Source of the DNA: Cordylochernes scorpioides
Lineage: Eukaryota > Arthropoda > Arachnida > Pseudoscorpiones > Chernetidae
DNA: 64,000 nt
Assembly (NCBI GenBank): GCA_030710605.1
Contig: CP092870.1
Span: forward strand, 56,257,532 to 56,321,531
Direction: 5' to 3'
The notes beneath the pieces are model-generated. The model saw nothing but the letters and a program-made list of their open reading frames with translations, had not been told where the DNA came from and did no database searches. Position numbers and translations under genes: made by a program. Positions 23,801 to 35,637 of this stretch are shown here, one piece after another. Position 1 is the first letter of the stretch. The number at the start of each line of letters is the position of its first letter.

Positions 23801-24099
23801 GTAATTTTGCAAATGAAAACTGTCCTTTGTAGAGAGATGTCCTCTTACCGGAGAGTTGCTAAATAGTAAAAAAGGTAATTTTTCAAATGAAAACTGTCCT
23901 TTGTAGAGAGGTGTCCTCTTACCGGAGAGTTGCTAAATAGTAAAAAAGGTAATTTTGCAAATGAAAACTGTCCTTTGTAGAGAGATGTCCTCTTACCGGA
24001 GAGTTGCTAAATAGTAAAAAAGGTAATTTTGCAAATGAAAACTGTCCTTTGTAGAGAGGTGTCCTCTAGCGGGGTGTCCAATAAAAGGAGGTTTTACTG
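20806..24099. mobile_element. pogo/Tigger-type MITE inflated by ~43 tandem 74-bp units
   Basis: The termini are inverted (CAGTAGAACTACCTCC at 20806, GGAGGTTTTACTG ending at 24099) and flanked by TA at both sides. CAGTARAACC is typical of pogo/Tigger ends. From about 20850 to 24065 the interior is a 74-bp tandem repeat (tgtcctttgtatagagatgt ... accggagagttgctaaatag). Its unit resembles the subterminal sequence at both ends. Variants TTTGCAAATG/TTAGCAAATG and ACCGG/ACAGG cluster in blocks. No transposase is present. Confidence 0.8.
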
Positions 24100-24384
24100 T
24101 ATATACAAATTATGTTGGTTTTTAATATGGGAAAAAGCAAATAAAATTTACATAGTGTATATATACGCAATACACACAATAGTCCCATAATAGATCACAG
24201 TACTTATCAATGGAAAATTTCAAAATGAACTAAGATTAAAAATAATTAAGGCATATCCTGACCAGGAGCACATATTCTTTTTAGATGGTAGAGCGCCATC
24301 TAGTGGAACAGAAATCAACTAAATGTTGATTTAGCCCGTTCCCTAATATTTGACCAACCCAATTTATTGATAAATCAAGAAAAG
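24100..24384. other. AT-rich DNA leading into a PLE end
   Basis: 24289-24380 carries GCGCCATCTAGTGG (24293-24306) and 'attgataaatcaagaaaagc', the conserved downstream flank of the hammerhead copies. The same arrangement is partly seen at 14330-14400 and 39117-39180. Confidence 0.5.
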
Positions 24385-24480
24385 CCATCCTCGAACGCGT
24401 TTCGCGCTGTTGGCGCTCTTCAGCGTTGAGCAGGCTGTACCACTGCGACCAAAACTCTTTTTGGTCTCAGAGGCTTCTTT
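24385..24480 (-). ncRNA. Hammerhead ribozyme candidate in a Penelope-like element end
   Basis: On the minus strand all core elements occur in order: CUGAAGA (24417-24423), stem II GCGC with loop CAACA and GCGC (24404-24416), then GAA (24401-24403) and ACGCGU (24395-24400), with U as the cleavage-site base and C1.1/G1.2 pairing with G2.1/C2.2. Farther out, AGCC can pair with GGCU after an internal loop to complete stem I. ACGCGU is self-complementary, which suits the short-stem-III hammerheads known from Penelope-like elements, proposed to act as dimers. Three degenerate relatives lie at 8960, 10085 and 14395. Sequence fit is direct; activity is inferred. Confidence 0.65.
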
Positions 24481-24885
24481 AGAAACCAAGAAATGGGTAT
24501 TTAAGGCCAAACTTGCGTAAATACGTCTAAAACACGAAAAATCAATAGAATTAAAAAACGAATATTATTTTTAAAGGAACTAAGCTTAGTTATTGTTTTG
24601 ATAATAAAGCGGTGGTAAAGACTTGTGGCTATTCAAGACTATAACAGAAATTCTAGTTTTGGTAACCGATTTTAGAAGTTAACAGTCGGTATTGAGGCGA
24701 GGTGTCGCTATTTAAGACATTTTAAAGAAGAGGACTTGATATTTTTGAAAGTGGTTGCCAATTTGGAGTGGTTATAGGAGAGTCTTTATACTGTATAATA
24801 TTATAAAGTTATACGATAAAAAAAATAAAAAAGTTAAAATTGGTTTGTAATAAACTCTATTGAAACTTCAATTTTTTATTAATGC
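24481..24885. other. No feature recognised
   Basis: AT-rich sequence between the PLE end and the MITE-1 copy. No frame or repeat is recognised. Confidence 0.4.
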
Positions 24886-25990
24886 ATACTCATGGACAAA
24901 ACTTAAGAAGTAGAGACTTTGATATCGATTGTCGACTATTTTTTGAAGGAGACGAGGCTGTTCACACTTGTTATCTCGTGTATCTTCAATAAAGGTCAAT
25001 GTAATATCTTTCAGAGTTATTGCCTCAATCCCGATATACATGCTAAAAGGTACAACTTCCTTAAGTTTTGTCCATGAGTGTATCTTTCAGAGTTATTGTC
25101 TGAATCCTGATATACATTCTAAAAGGTACAACTTCCTTAAGTTTTGTCCATGAGTGTATATTTCAGAGTTATTGTCAGAATCCCGATATACATGCTAAAA
25201 GGTACAACTTCCTTAAGTTTTGTCTATGAGTGTATCTTTCAGAATTATTAGCTGAATCTCGATATACATGCTAAAAGGTACAACTTCCTTAAGTTTTGTC
25301 CATGAGTTTATCTTTCAGAGTTATTATTTGAATCCCGATATACATGCTAAAAGGTACAACTTCCTTAAGTTTTGTCCATGAGTTTATCTTTCAGAGTTAT
25401 TATTTGAATCCCGATATACATGCTAAAAGGTACAACTTCCTTAAGTTTTGTCCATGAGTTTATCTTTCAGAGTTATTATTTGAATCCCGATATACATGCT
25501 AAAAGGTACAACTTCCTTAAGTTTTGTCCATGAGTTTATCTTTCAGAGTTATTATTTGAATCCCGATATACATGCTAAAAGGTACAACTTCCTTAAGTTT
25601 TGTCCATGAGTTTATCTTTCAGAGTTATTATTTGAATCCCGATATACATGCTAAAAGGTACAACTTCCTTAAGTTTTGTCCATGAGTTTATCTTTCAGAG
25701 TTATTATTTGAATCCCGATATACATGCTAAAAGGTACAACTTCCTTAAGTTTTGTCCATGAGTTTATCTTTCAGAGTTATTATTTGAATCCCGATATACA
25801 TGCTAAAAGGTACAACTTCCTTAAGTTTTGTCCATGAGTTTATCTTTCAGAGTTATTATTTGAATCCCGATATACATGCTAAAAGGTACAACTTCCTTAA
25901 GTTTTGTCCATGAGTTTATCTTTCAGAGTTATTATCCGAATCCCGATATACATGCTAAAAGGTAGCTTCCTTACGTTTTGTCTATGAGTG
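24886..25990 (+). mobile_element. MITE-1 copy with about 13 internal 76-bp units
   Basis: The left end ACTCATGGACAAAACTTAAG pairs with the right-end TGTCTATGAGTG, followed by TA. Units in the middle (25300-25900) are nearly identical ('gtttatctttcagagttatt'), pointing to recent expansion, while the outer units differ. Same family as 236-970. Confidence 0.8.
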
Positions 25991-27039
25991 TAAATGGTTA
26001 ATTATTCTAAATATTCTTTAGCTAATTATCATGTTGAAAGATTTGGAACAAGTAGGTACTGTAACACATGTCTAAACTTACTGTTCCTGGTCAGTAGCTG
26101 TGCTGTTCCTCCTTGGAACATAGCCTGGACACACAACCAGTTGTTCTTAGCACATGGTACATTCTTCTAACTTTTTCATATACATGCAAACAGATCAATA
26201 ATGGAAGACGTTGCTTAGCTAATAAATATATCCAAAGAACAAAAAATTATTGCTATTGTGGCGAAGAAATAATTTATATTTTATTATTTTATTTAATTTT
26301 TCAATGAAAATATTTAAAACAGATTTATTACTTTATATTTGTAAAATCATCATTTAGTTGCCTAGCTTGTTCAATATTCTCTAGCTGTAGATAGTTTTGT
26401 TGATAATTGTCGACTAGTCGTACTGACGTCATCAATAAATACATCTTAAGATATTCCAAGACTCGAATTCTACGCTACAATATTAATAAGAATAAGGGAT
26501 TTTTCCATAGGTTTAAGATGGATGAATCTTTTTGCTGAGTACAGAGAAAATGAAGAATGAGTTTGATTTATATCCATACTAGATTTTTATTTTCAGGCTT
26601 TTTTAGAACTCTATTTTAAGGTTATATACACACAAAAAGTTTTTAAATTCATTTTTTGTAAAAAATTAAGGATATATAAAAAGTTTACGCTGATGCTTCG
26701 GCTGTTATGCGTCATATAGGCAGAACAAAAGAAAAAAGGAAGAATTGAAGATAGCAAAAGGGGAATAAAAAAAGAATAAAAGGCAGAACTATGATAAAAT
26801 TTGATCAAACGAATTAAAGGTAAAGACAAACAGAAGTTAATTTTTTGAAATAAATAAAAAATAGAAAATAATGCAGAGTATTAGAGAAATAAAATGAGTA
26901 AAAGAAAATATTTTTATTTTTGAGGTGAATATTCTGAATGTATTAATAAATATTTGAAATGTTTAACAGCAAGATTTAACAACGTAACCAAGCTTATAAA
27001 TCGGCTTTGACACGTCATACACATGAAAATGTTGTTAAA
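25991..27039. other. AT-rich DNA with dispersed repeat G
   Basis: 26310-26485 is the complement of 52690-52850 ('gttgataattgtcgactagt' and a TGACGTCA palindrome in both). The rest, including short frames at 26113 and 26611, is unassigned. Confidence 0.45.
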
Positions 27040-27480
27040 ATATCTTATAGGGTAAATATGTGAATTAGCATTGATATCTTTTAAATAATCGTTATTTACT
27101 GATTCAATAAGACTGAGGAAAAGTTAGGCCATAAAAGCATACAAAATATTTTTTTTTTTTAAAACGCCCATTTCAATTCATATTTTAAACTTTTATTATG
27201 TATTTTGCAAGAATTGAAATATCTTCATAGGCTAAATATGTGAATTAGCATTGATATCTTTTGAAAAGCATCGTTATTTACTGATTCTATAAGGCTAAGG
27301 AAAAAGTTAGGCCATAAAAGCATACAAAATATTTATAAAAATACGCTAATAAAAACGCTTTTAAAAATCATCGTTATTTACTGATTCAATAGGGCTGAAG
27401 AAAAGTTAGGCCAAAAAAGCATACAAAATATTTTTAAAAACGCCCATTTCAATTCGTATTTTGAACTTGTATTATGTATT
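27040..27480. repeat. Three tandem copies of an AT-rich repeat
   Basis: 'aatcgttatttactgattca' or a close variant followed by 'aaaagttaggccataaaagc' and 'atacaaaatattt' occurs near 27090, 27270 and 27370, with 'gaattagcattgatatcttt' before the first two. Spacing is unequal because the third copy is shortened. Confidence 0.65.
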
Positions 27481-28250
27481 TGCAAGAATCTTTTGGCTAA
27501 GAAAAGGAAGCAGTTGTCAGAGCAGATATCTTGGTCTGCGGTCAAAATAGGGAATCGAACTTCCTCAAGGACAGTTCAAGATAAGTATTTAAATATAGAG
27601 AACTGGAACACATTTACCGCGTGGAACAGAATTAGTTCGTCTGATATAAATTACATTTAACCAACATGTGGGACATTTTATGTGTCGAGGAAAAAGATGT
27701 GACATAAATTGACTGTCATTATATTGTCCTAGTAGTTGACAATCTTTCCTATCAGTGGTACCCTTCAAAGTTGAATAGATTCTTGGTACATTTAATGGTC
27801 AAAATAGCAAACTTTCATACGTTTTTTAAACGAATGTTTCTTTTATATATAAAACAAACTTCTACTGTCCTTACTGTGATGAAAAATATTGGGAGGGCTT
27901 GGTTCATCAGTGGTGAACCCTCCCAGCGGTTTCGACAATTTAATCTACCAGACAGATTCTTAGAGCTCTAATACTATATTGGATCATTCTGTTTTTAAAT
28001 GCTGTACTGAAAGGTGGAATCTCAGAAATGGTATTTAAGAAAACTATGGATATAAGCTTTTAGGACAGTTTAATCTACCAAACCGCTTTTTAGAGCTCTA
28101 ATGCTGTATTGGAACATTCTGCTTATATATGCTACACTGAATGGTGGAATCTTAGAAATGGTATTCAAGAAAACTATGGACATAAGCTTTTAGGACAGTA
28201 GAATTGCATATAAATATTTGCATCGAGCAATGCTCTTCCGCAAACATTCA
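27481..28250 (+). repeat. Dispersed repeat A, partly duplicated
   Basis: From about 27830: 'cttctactgtccttactgtg', 'ttcatcagtggtgaaccctc', 'cgacaatttaatctaccaga', 'ggtggaatctcagaaatggt'. The 3' part is repeated in tandem at 28060-28200. Complementary copies lie at 31655-31890 and 40615-40910, with fragments at 12920, 20670 and 30920. The 66-codon frame at 27771 is part of the repeat. Family unknown. Confidence 0.6.
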
Positions 28251-28279
28251 AGAAAACTATGAACATAAGCTTTCAAGAC

Positions 28280-28500
28280 AGTAGAATTAAATTGTAGCAA
28301 AGTATTTATTATTTTATTAACAGGATATCATTTTTATGTTTATATTTGTTACTCTGTAAACTTCCCTCATTGCTTATCTTTTGTTTATCATTCATAGTTT
28401 GTTCTTGTCTTAAATAAATTGCTGTGTCAATCTGAAGTTTGTCTTTCCTAATTTTCCATGTGGTAATATACAAAAATTTGCATCGAGCAATTCTCTTCCG
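28280..28500 (+). mobile_element. Repeat family C copy
   Basis: 'tagcaaagtatttattattt', 'cttccctcattgcttatctt' and 'tttcctaattttccatgtgg', matching 36080-36270 directly and 8705-8930 in complement. Confidence 0.65.
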
Positions 28501-29490
28501 CAAATAATAAGGAAAATGCCAGTTAGGCTTAATTAATATAAAGCAATAACGCGCAATCTATATATAGGAAATGAAAACAAGATACGAATGAATGCCTTTA
28601 ATGAATGTTCTTATTGGCAAATTCTAGGATTTTCTTATCATCATATTCTGTTCCCGTCTCTAATATTAGAATTTTTTTCCCAACAAGGAAGAAGACAGAG
28701 AAGAATGGCTTCTGTTGAAATCTCTGATGACTTGCAACTCGGAAGTAACCTAGATATTGGAAAGGCAAAAACATCTTCCGCAACCTACAATCATGGTAGT
28801 ATCTGACGGCAAAAACGGTAATGAATGCTACCGCTCCTGTGATCAATGGACAGCCGTTGGGACAAAAACGTCTCCAAGGCCAGTCGTGATGATCCAAGGA
28901 CGTTATGCAATGTCCGACAGTCTATCTTTGGCTGCTGGGAGATGGCTTTGTGAAGAATTCACCTGCCGCTTCTTTGATGCTACTTGAGACTGCGTCACGT
29001 AACTTGCCTTTCTTTTTTCCTTGATGTCACGTAACTTTTGACTTGAAGGTCGTTTTTGATCTTTTTTTAGGGAATTCCGTCATTGTCATGTAATGTGTGT
29101 GACGTGCTTGTATATATATATTGTTTTTATCCTATTGTATAGTTCTACAAGGTCATGGAGACTGAATTCATAGATTAATTTACAATGATGGTTGATTTTT
29201 GTTCCACTCTGCAATCTAAAACGATAATAAAAGCTGTCAGGATATGTTTGATTTGTTTTTATTATATAGTATATAAACGAAAATAAGAGAAAATGATTGA
29301 AAATATAAAATATCACAAAAAAATGACCTTTTTTTATTGTATTTCTGAAAGCCTCAGAAATTTACTTTTAGAGGATTGAAAGGTTTTGTTAAATCAGAGT
29401 TGTAGATGAAAACTTCTATTGAAGTCTTTAATCGAGGGAAGAAGCCAAACTTTCTTCTTTTGACAATGGCTACCGTATTACCAGTACCTA
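28501..29490. other. Unassigned segment with short open frames
   Basis: Plus frames at 28588-28806 and 28757-28987 overlap in different phases and show no recognised domain. This segment does not repeat in the window and could hold a degraded gene, but I cannot support one. Confidence 0.3.
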
Positions 29491-30205
29491 TTCTTCGGAG
29501 TCGATTGCGACCTAGGGATTCTTCGGAGACGATTGCGACCTAGGGATTCTTCGGAGACGATTGCGACCTAGCGACTCTTCGGATTTGATTGCGACTTAGG
29601 GATTCTTCGTAGTTGATTGCGACTTAGGGATTCTTCGTAGTTGATTGCGACTTAGGGATTCTTCGGGATTGATTGCGACTTAGGGATTCTTCGGAGTCGA
29701 TTGTGACCTAGTGATTCTTCGGAGTCGATTGTGACCTAGTGATTCTTCGGAGTCGATTGCGACCTTGGGATTCTTCGGAGTCTATTGCGTGATAGGGATT
29801 ATTCGGGATTGATTGCGACCTAGGGATCCTTTGTAGTTGATTGTGACTTAGGGATTCTTCGGAGTTGATTGCGACCTAGGGATTCTTCGTAGTTGATTGC
29901 GACCTAGGGATTCTTCGTAGTTGATTGCGACCTAGGGATTCTTCGTCGTTGATTGCGACCTAGGGATTCTTCGTAGTTGATTGCGACCTAAGGATTCTTG
30001 GGAGTTGATTGCGACTTAGGGATTCTTCGTAGTTGATTGCGACCTAGGGATTCTTGTGGGTTGATTGCGACTTAGGGATTCTTCGGAGTTGATTGCGACC
30101 TAGGGATTTTTCGGGGCTCATTGCGACTTAGGGATTCTTCGTAGTGTTGATTGCGACCTAGGAATTCTTCGTAGTTAATTGCGACTTTGGAATTCTTCGC
30201 TCTAT
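29491..30205. repeat. 28-bp minisatellite, about 25 copies
   Basis: Unit 'gattcttcggagttgattgc' plus 'gacctagg', period 28 bp (for example cttcgg at 29521 and 29549). Common variants are GGAGTC, GTAGTT and GGGATT in the middle. There are no spacers, so it is not CRISPR. Confidence 0.9.
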
Positions 30206-31654
30206 ATTCTCGTTTGAATGATAACCAAATCCTCCACTAAAGTTAGATCTAAGGTTGTCTATATTACTCTTCTCTTGAGTGTAATCTTTAGGAAACCTAA
30301 TTAAGGCACATCGGTATGTCTAATAAGTACAAGATGTCATTTACCCGGCCCAGTTGCGAGTATTGTAAACAAGGGGTTGGCATTTGAGTTTGACAAGCGA
30401 CCTCTTTCTTGACATCCTCGCACTTGACCCACGTGTCACTCAATATCGGCGGAGAGCAAAAGCCGATGCTGCCTACAAAGAATCAATCCACCAACTTAAT
30501 CTTTAGAGATCTTCTCTTTCTGTCAACGGATTCGTAACCAAGTGTTAGAGATTTAAAATCATTTTCAAAGCATAGGTTCTTATGCGTTTTTGCAGGTATA
30601 TATATTATGAGGCAATAACACGCAATCTACAGAGGGTGTTCCATTTTTTAAAGAACGATTTTAGTGCTTTATTGAAAATAATTTATTAATATTTGTACTT
30701 TTTTTTTTTTTGCTTTCTATGTGTAAGCCTTGACGTTTAGCAACAGCCCTGCGTCGATGTTTTCAGGAAATAAGACTTCGTCTTAGAATATTTTGATCAA
30801 GACCATCCCAACAGTCCTTAACAACTTTCCAGAGACTCGTAAGCGCCTTTCGTTTTCTAGATCTGTATATATAAAAATGTAACTATATTGAACGCGAATT
30901 TTACTTTTCAGATTTTTTTTTTTTTTGCTGTCCTTACTGCGATGAAAAGGCGATTATTCCAACCCTTCATTGTCGCATTTATAAGCAGAATCGTCCATAT
31001 ACATGCTGTGTATGTGATAGCCGAGGGTCTCTCGCTGTGGTAACCGAGAGGGGCAAACCTGTAGTAACCGAGAGGGACAGTCAGGGTGTGTAGAGTTTTC
31101 CAGTACATCTAGCACCTTGGAAGACCTTTAACAGTTCTCACAGAGTACAGGCAGTCGTGGTCGAGGCAGAGTGGAAAGCTTGAGAATGTCCACACACAAA
31201 AAAAAACGAAGAGACACAGTTGTACTAGGAAAGTTCCATGAACATATAAAAGTCGAGCTAGGAGCAAGATGAAGATTTGAAAAGAATCTTACTGGTCTAC
31301 ATGGTCGATGAGGTGGACCTTGGACACAACCGACGAGGGCTTCCACAGATGGTGAAGTGACTGTTTATATCCACGAATTGACAGCTTTATATATCTTTGC
31401 CGAGAGGAAGCGAGAGTACGCCGAGAGTACAAAGTACATTACATATGATGATGTAATGACACATGTCAATCATGTATATAATTATTTACAGAAGTGTTTA
31501 TTATACAACATGAAAATCTTGTTATGTTATGGGGTTGTTGGTTTAAATTACCATATGTTTGTATCTCTCTCAGAGAGAGAGGGAGAGTTCACGCTGGAAT
31601 ATCATTACATACTACACAATAATATAAACACATCTCTTAATACAAAGCAATAAG
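30206..31654. other. Mostly single-copy-looking DNA, no gene recognised
   Basis: A fragment of repeat A lies at 30925-30985 ('ctgtccttactgcgatgaaa'). 'gtaaccgagaggg' occurs twice near 31040-31080. Short frames at 30908, 31128 and 31357 have no recognised motif. Confidence 0.35.
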
Positions 31655-31890
31655 TGCTAAAAGCTTATGTCCATAGTTTGCCTGAATACCATTTCTAAGA
31701 TTCCACCCTTCAGTGTAGCATATAAAAGCAGAGTGATCCAATACAGTATTAGAACTTTAAAAAGCGGTCTGGTGGATAAATTGGCGACACCGCTGTGAGG
31801 GTTCACCACTCTGATGAACCAAGCCATCCGAATATTTTTTCATCGCATTAAAGATAGTAGAAGTTTATTTTGATTGGAAAATAAACATTC
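31655..31890 (-). repeat. Dispersed repeat A, complement copy
   Basis: 'aaaagcttatgtccatagtt', 'aagattccacccttcagtgt' and 'gagggttcaccactctgatg' are the reverse complement of 27830-28200. Confidence 0.6.
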
Positions 31891-31899
31891 GTGCTTTAT

Positions 31900-32680
31900 G
31901 GCTTTATTAGATTTCAAAGCCCGACAACAAGAAACCTACGCCGCTCAAATTCAAACACAAGAAACCTGCGCCGCTCAAGATCTCAAAGCCCAACAAGAAA
32001 CCTACATCACTAAAGGTCTTAAAACCCGACAAGAAACCTACATCACTCAAGATCTTAAAGCCCAACAAGAAACCTACACCACTCAAGATCTCAAAGCTCG
32101 ATAACTGGAAGCCAAAGACACTCAAGATATCAAAGCCCAACAAGAAGCCTACAACACTCAAGATCTTAAAGCCCAACAGGAAACCTACGACGTTCCAAAT
32201 CTCAAATCCCGACAAATGGAAGCCAATGACACTCAAAATCTCAAAGCCCGACAACAAGAAACTTACGCCGCTCAAGATCTCAAAGCCCGACAAGAAACCT
32301 ACACCGCTGAAGACCTTAAAGCTCGACAAATGGAAGCCAACGACACTCAAGATCTAAAAGTCCGACAACAAGAAACCTACGCCGCTCAAGATCTCAAAGC
32401 CCGACAAGAAACCTAACACCGCTCAAGACCTTAAAGCTCGACAAATGGAAGCCAACGACACTCAAGATCTAAAAGTCCGACAACAAGAAACCTACGCCGC
32501 TCAAGATCTCAAAGCTCAACAAGAAACCTACGACGTTCCAAATCTCAAATCCCGACAAATGGAAGCCAACGATACTCAAGATCTAAAAGTCCGACAACAA
32601 GAAACCTACGCCGCTCAAAGCCCGACCGACCGACCGACGCCATCTACAATCCTATATTCCAACCAGACGACGACATCAGG
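31900..32680 (+). repeat. ~36-39-bp minisatellite with a Q/E-rich frame, broken
   Basis: The unit 'caagatctcaaagcccgaca' plus 'agaaacctac' is repeated about 20 times. Translated on plus it gives DLKARQQETYAAQ-like repeats that would form a helix. The frame is broken by an in-frame stop at about 32101-32103 and by shifts near 32414. I regard it as a minisatellite; a decayed coiled-coil gene is possible. Confidence 0.75.
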
Positions 32681-33344
32681 AAACCAACGAAGTAAATAAT
32701 ACTTCGTCCACAGGAAGTTCCGTAAAAAGTAATAAGGAAGGAAGCAGCTAGAAGCGGGTTTGAACCCCGCCATTCTGTATTCTCCTCACTGTACGACCTT
32801 CGGATTAATGCCTTTTTTATGAGGAGCTCATCTTGACGTCTAATTTACGGCCTCTGTGACGTTCACCCTCCCACCCAGCAATGAAGGTGGGGTTACTTGA
32901 CGGCAAATCGTGCAGAAGGATAATACTGGGACGATTGCAGGAACTTGAATACAATCCCTAGGGACATATCGGTTTACTTCCTTCTTTTGCCATTGACTTT
33001 GTTCTATTCATGTCTCCAATTATCTACTTGAAGGCTGCTATTTTGATTCCTGCCAAGGTCTGTGATGATATTGATGTTAGAACATTATTTAGAAGTTTAA
33101 ATGATCTTATGCTTGCAAATTTTAAGCTTGTATGAAAGAACATTTGGTCATTAGCTTGCTGCTTAAAAAAAAGAAACGGATTGTTAATTTTTATAGTTAG
33201 TTTATAAGATATTGAACTGTATTGATTTTTATTATCTGATGATATAATTCATTTTGTGTACGTATTAATCTCGAATAATTCTTTTCAAGTTATAGACACA
33301 TTGTTATAAATTTGTCTATGATTTTTTAAAGATTTTTTTTTTTA
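32681..33344. other. Unassigned; possible tRNA-like remnant
   Basis: 'gcgggtttgaaccccgc' near 32755 resembles a T arm/B box without the rest of a tRNA. No other feature is seen. Confidence 0.35.
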
Positions 33345-33968
33345 AATTGCACTCGTAAACTCATGTCGCCGTCGTCTATATATATATGTTTTTTTAAGAA
33401 GATAGAGGCGAGTTTGTTCACACTTTGTTATCTCGTGTGTCTTCAATAAAGGTCACTGTAATATCTTTCACAGTTATTGTCTGAATCCCGATATACATGC
33501 TAAAAGGTACAACTTCCTTAAGTTTTGTCCATGAGTGTATACACACTTGGTTATCTCGTGTGTCTTCAATAAAGGTCACTGTAATATCTTTCAGAGTTAT
33601 TGTCTGAATCCCGATATACATGCTACTTCCTTAAGTTTTGTCCATGAGTGTATACACACTTGGTTATCTCGTGTGTCTTCAATAAAGGTCGCTGTAATAT
33701 CTTTCAGAGTTATTGTCTGAATCCCGATATACATGGTAAAAGGTACAACTTCCTTAAGTTTTGTCCATGAGTGTATATTGGTTATCTCGTGTGTCTTCAA
33801 TAAAGGTCACTGTAATATCTTTCAGAGTTATTCTCTGAATCCCGATATGCATGCTTAAAAGGTACAACTTCATTAAGTTTTGTCTATGAGTGTATCTTTC
33901 AGAGTTATTGTCTCAATACCGATATGCATGCTAAAAGGTAAAACTTCCTTATGTTTCATCTATGAGTG
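33345..33968 (+). mobile_element. MITE-1 copy with longer (~118-bp) internal units
   Basis: Internal units include 'ggttatctcgtgtgtcttca' as well as the 76-bp segment, so the duplicated register differs from the 236 and 24886 copies. The right end is 'catctatgagtg' plus TA. The left end is degraded. Confidence 0.65.
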
Positions 33969-35275
33969 TATTTTCTTCTTGTTATAGATACATTATGCTA
34001 AACTTGTCTATGCATTTTTAAAGAAAGTTTTTTTTTCTCGATTCTCCAAGGTCTGTAGCAAAATCATTAACAGGAAGGAAGAAAACATTGTCCTGTTGAT
34101 TTTCGCTATTGAATTATGAACGAATGATCGCTGAGGCTGAGATATCTTTTCGAGAAAATATATAAGAAAGATTAAGTAAATGAAAAAAAAGGCAAAATAT
34201 AAAGTGGTCGAGACCACAGTTCAAATTGTCAAGGCACTGTTCATTACTCCACAAGTCTGCATCAATTTTTATCACACTTCAAACCAGCATATCGTTTCTT
34301 ATAGGGAAAGAAGTTTATAAGAATAAGGAGAATTACTCAAGAAATTTCTTATTCAAAAATGTAATGTGCCAATGTAAAGTGGTCAGCCATAGTTGAATCT
34401 GTCAAAGAACCGCTTTTTATTACATTTACATCAATTTTTATCACATTCCAAACAAGCATATCGTTTATTGTAGGAAGAAGTTTATAAGAGAATAGAGAGG
34501 GGAAAAATTCTCCAAGAAATTTCAAATTCAAAAATGTAATGTTCTAATGTGAAGTGGTAAGCGATAGTTGAAACTGCCATAGTATCGATTTTTACTTCAT
34601 TCGCATCAATTTTTATCTCGCTTTGAAGTAGCACATCGTTTATTGTAGGAAGAAGCTTATAAGAATAAGAAATTTTCAAGAAATTTCTTATTCAAAATTG
34701 AGATATGCCAATGTGAAGTGGTCGGCGAGATTTGAAACAAACTATCACTTTTAATCCACAAATTTACATCAATTTTTATCTCACTTCATACCAGAATATC
34801 GATTATTATAGGTAGAAGTTTGTAAGAATAAGAAGAATTCTTCAAGAAATTTCTTATTCAAAAATGAAATGTGCCAATGTGGTCACCGTTGAAACAGCGT
34901 AGTTGAAACTGCCATAGAATTGATTTTCACTTCATTCGCATCAATTTTTATCTAACTTCAAACTATCCATTCTTGTAGATAGAAGTTTTCTAAGCAAGCC
35001 GCAGTTCCCAGCATAGCTCTTTCTACCTGTTCAAGGACATCTAAAAAGAAGGAACGTGAAGAATCTTCCATCATCTTCAGCAGACGAACAACCATTAATC
35101 CGTTGCTGTCTGGGCTGAGGCATCCATGCTGATGGCTTCCTTTTGATCTCTCCACTATATCATAAATCAGCCGTCGGACAAAATGTCTTCCTATTCAACA
35201 TCAAATCTACGTGTCTATTTTCTAAACAGCATCACGTAAACTTTCTTTCATATTTGTCTGGTAGTTGAGCTAAGA
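33969..35275. repeat. ~160-bp repeat, five diverged copies (34196-34985), with flanking DNA
   Basis: 'aagaaatttcttattcaaaa', 'tgccaatgtgaagtggtc' and 'catcaatttttatctcactt' recur at about 34200, 34350, 34520, 34690 and 34860. Copies differ by 10-20 percent by eye. Flanks on both sides are unassigned. Confidence 0.65.
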
Positions 35276-35637
35276 CAAGGGGTCAGCAAACTTTTGAGTC
35301 GGAAGAGCCAAAAATATCAATTTACAAAATCTTTTAAGATTTAATTTACAAAGTTTTTTAAGAGCCGCAACATTTTTCTCTCCAACAATAAATTCGCTAA
35401 AAGTTCTAATTATGTAAATATTTACCTGTATATAAATATTTTCTTTCAGTTTCTTGAAAAGTTGCTGTCGAAGGACGTCAAAGTCCGAAAGCTTGCCGAA
35501 TTTACAGCATTAATAAAAGAAACGCATCGCCGTTAACTTTTATTCCTTCTTCAAATAGTACTAACATAAATAATATTTACATATGGAACTATATAAAGAG
35601 CTTCACATCCAAAGAGCCGCAGTTTGCCGAACCCTGG
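35276..35637. mobile_element. hAT-type MITE
   Basis: The ends CAAGGGGTCAGCAAAC and GTTTGCCGAACCCTGG are hAT-type (CAGGGGTCGGCAAAC). The inside has 'gagtcggaagagccaaaaat' and 'catccaaagagccgcagttt', as in copies at 46559, 51690 and 59007. This copy is longer, with an extra internal segment. Confidence 0.8.

Noticed and set aside
28588-28987. Small gene in the 28.6-29.0-kb segment
   Set aside because: Two overlapping phases, neither with a known domain; kept only as unassigned sequence.
29491-30205. CRISPR-like array of 28-bp repeats
   Set aside because: Units are contiguous without spacers and the window is eukaryotic.
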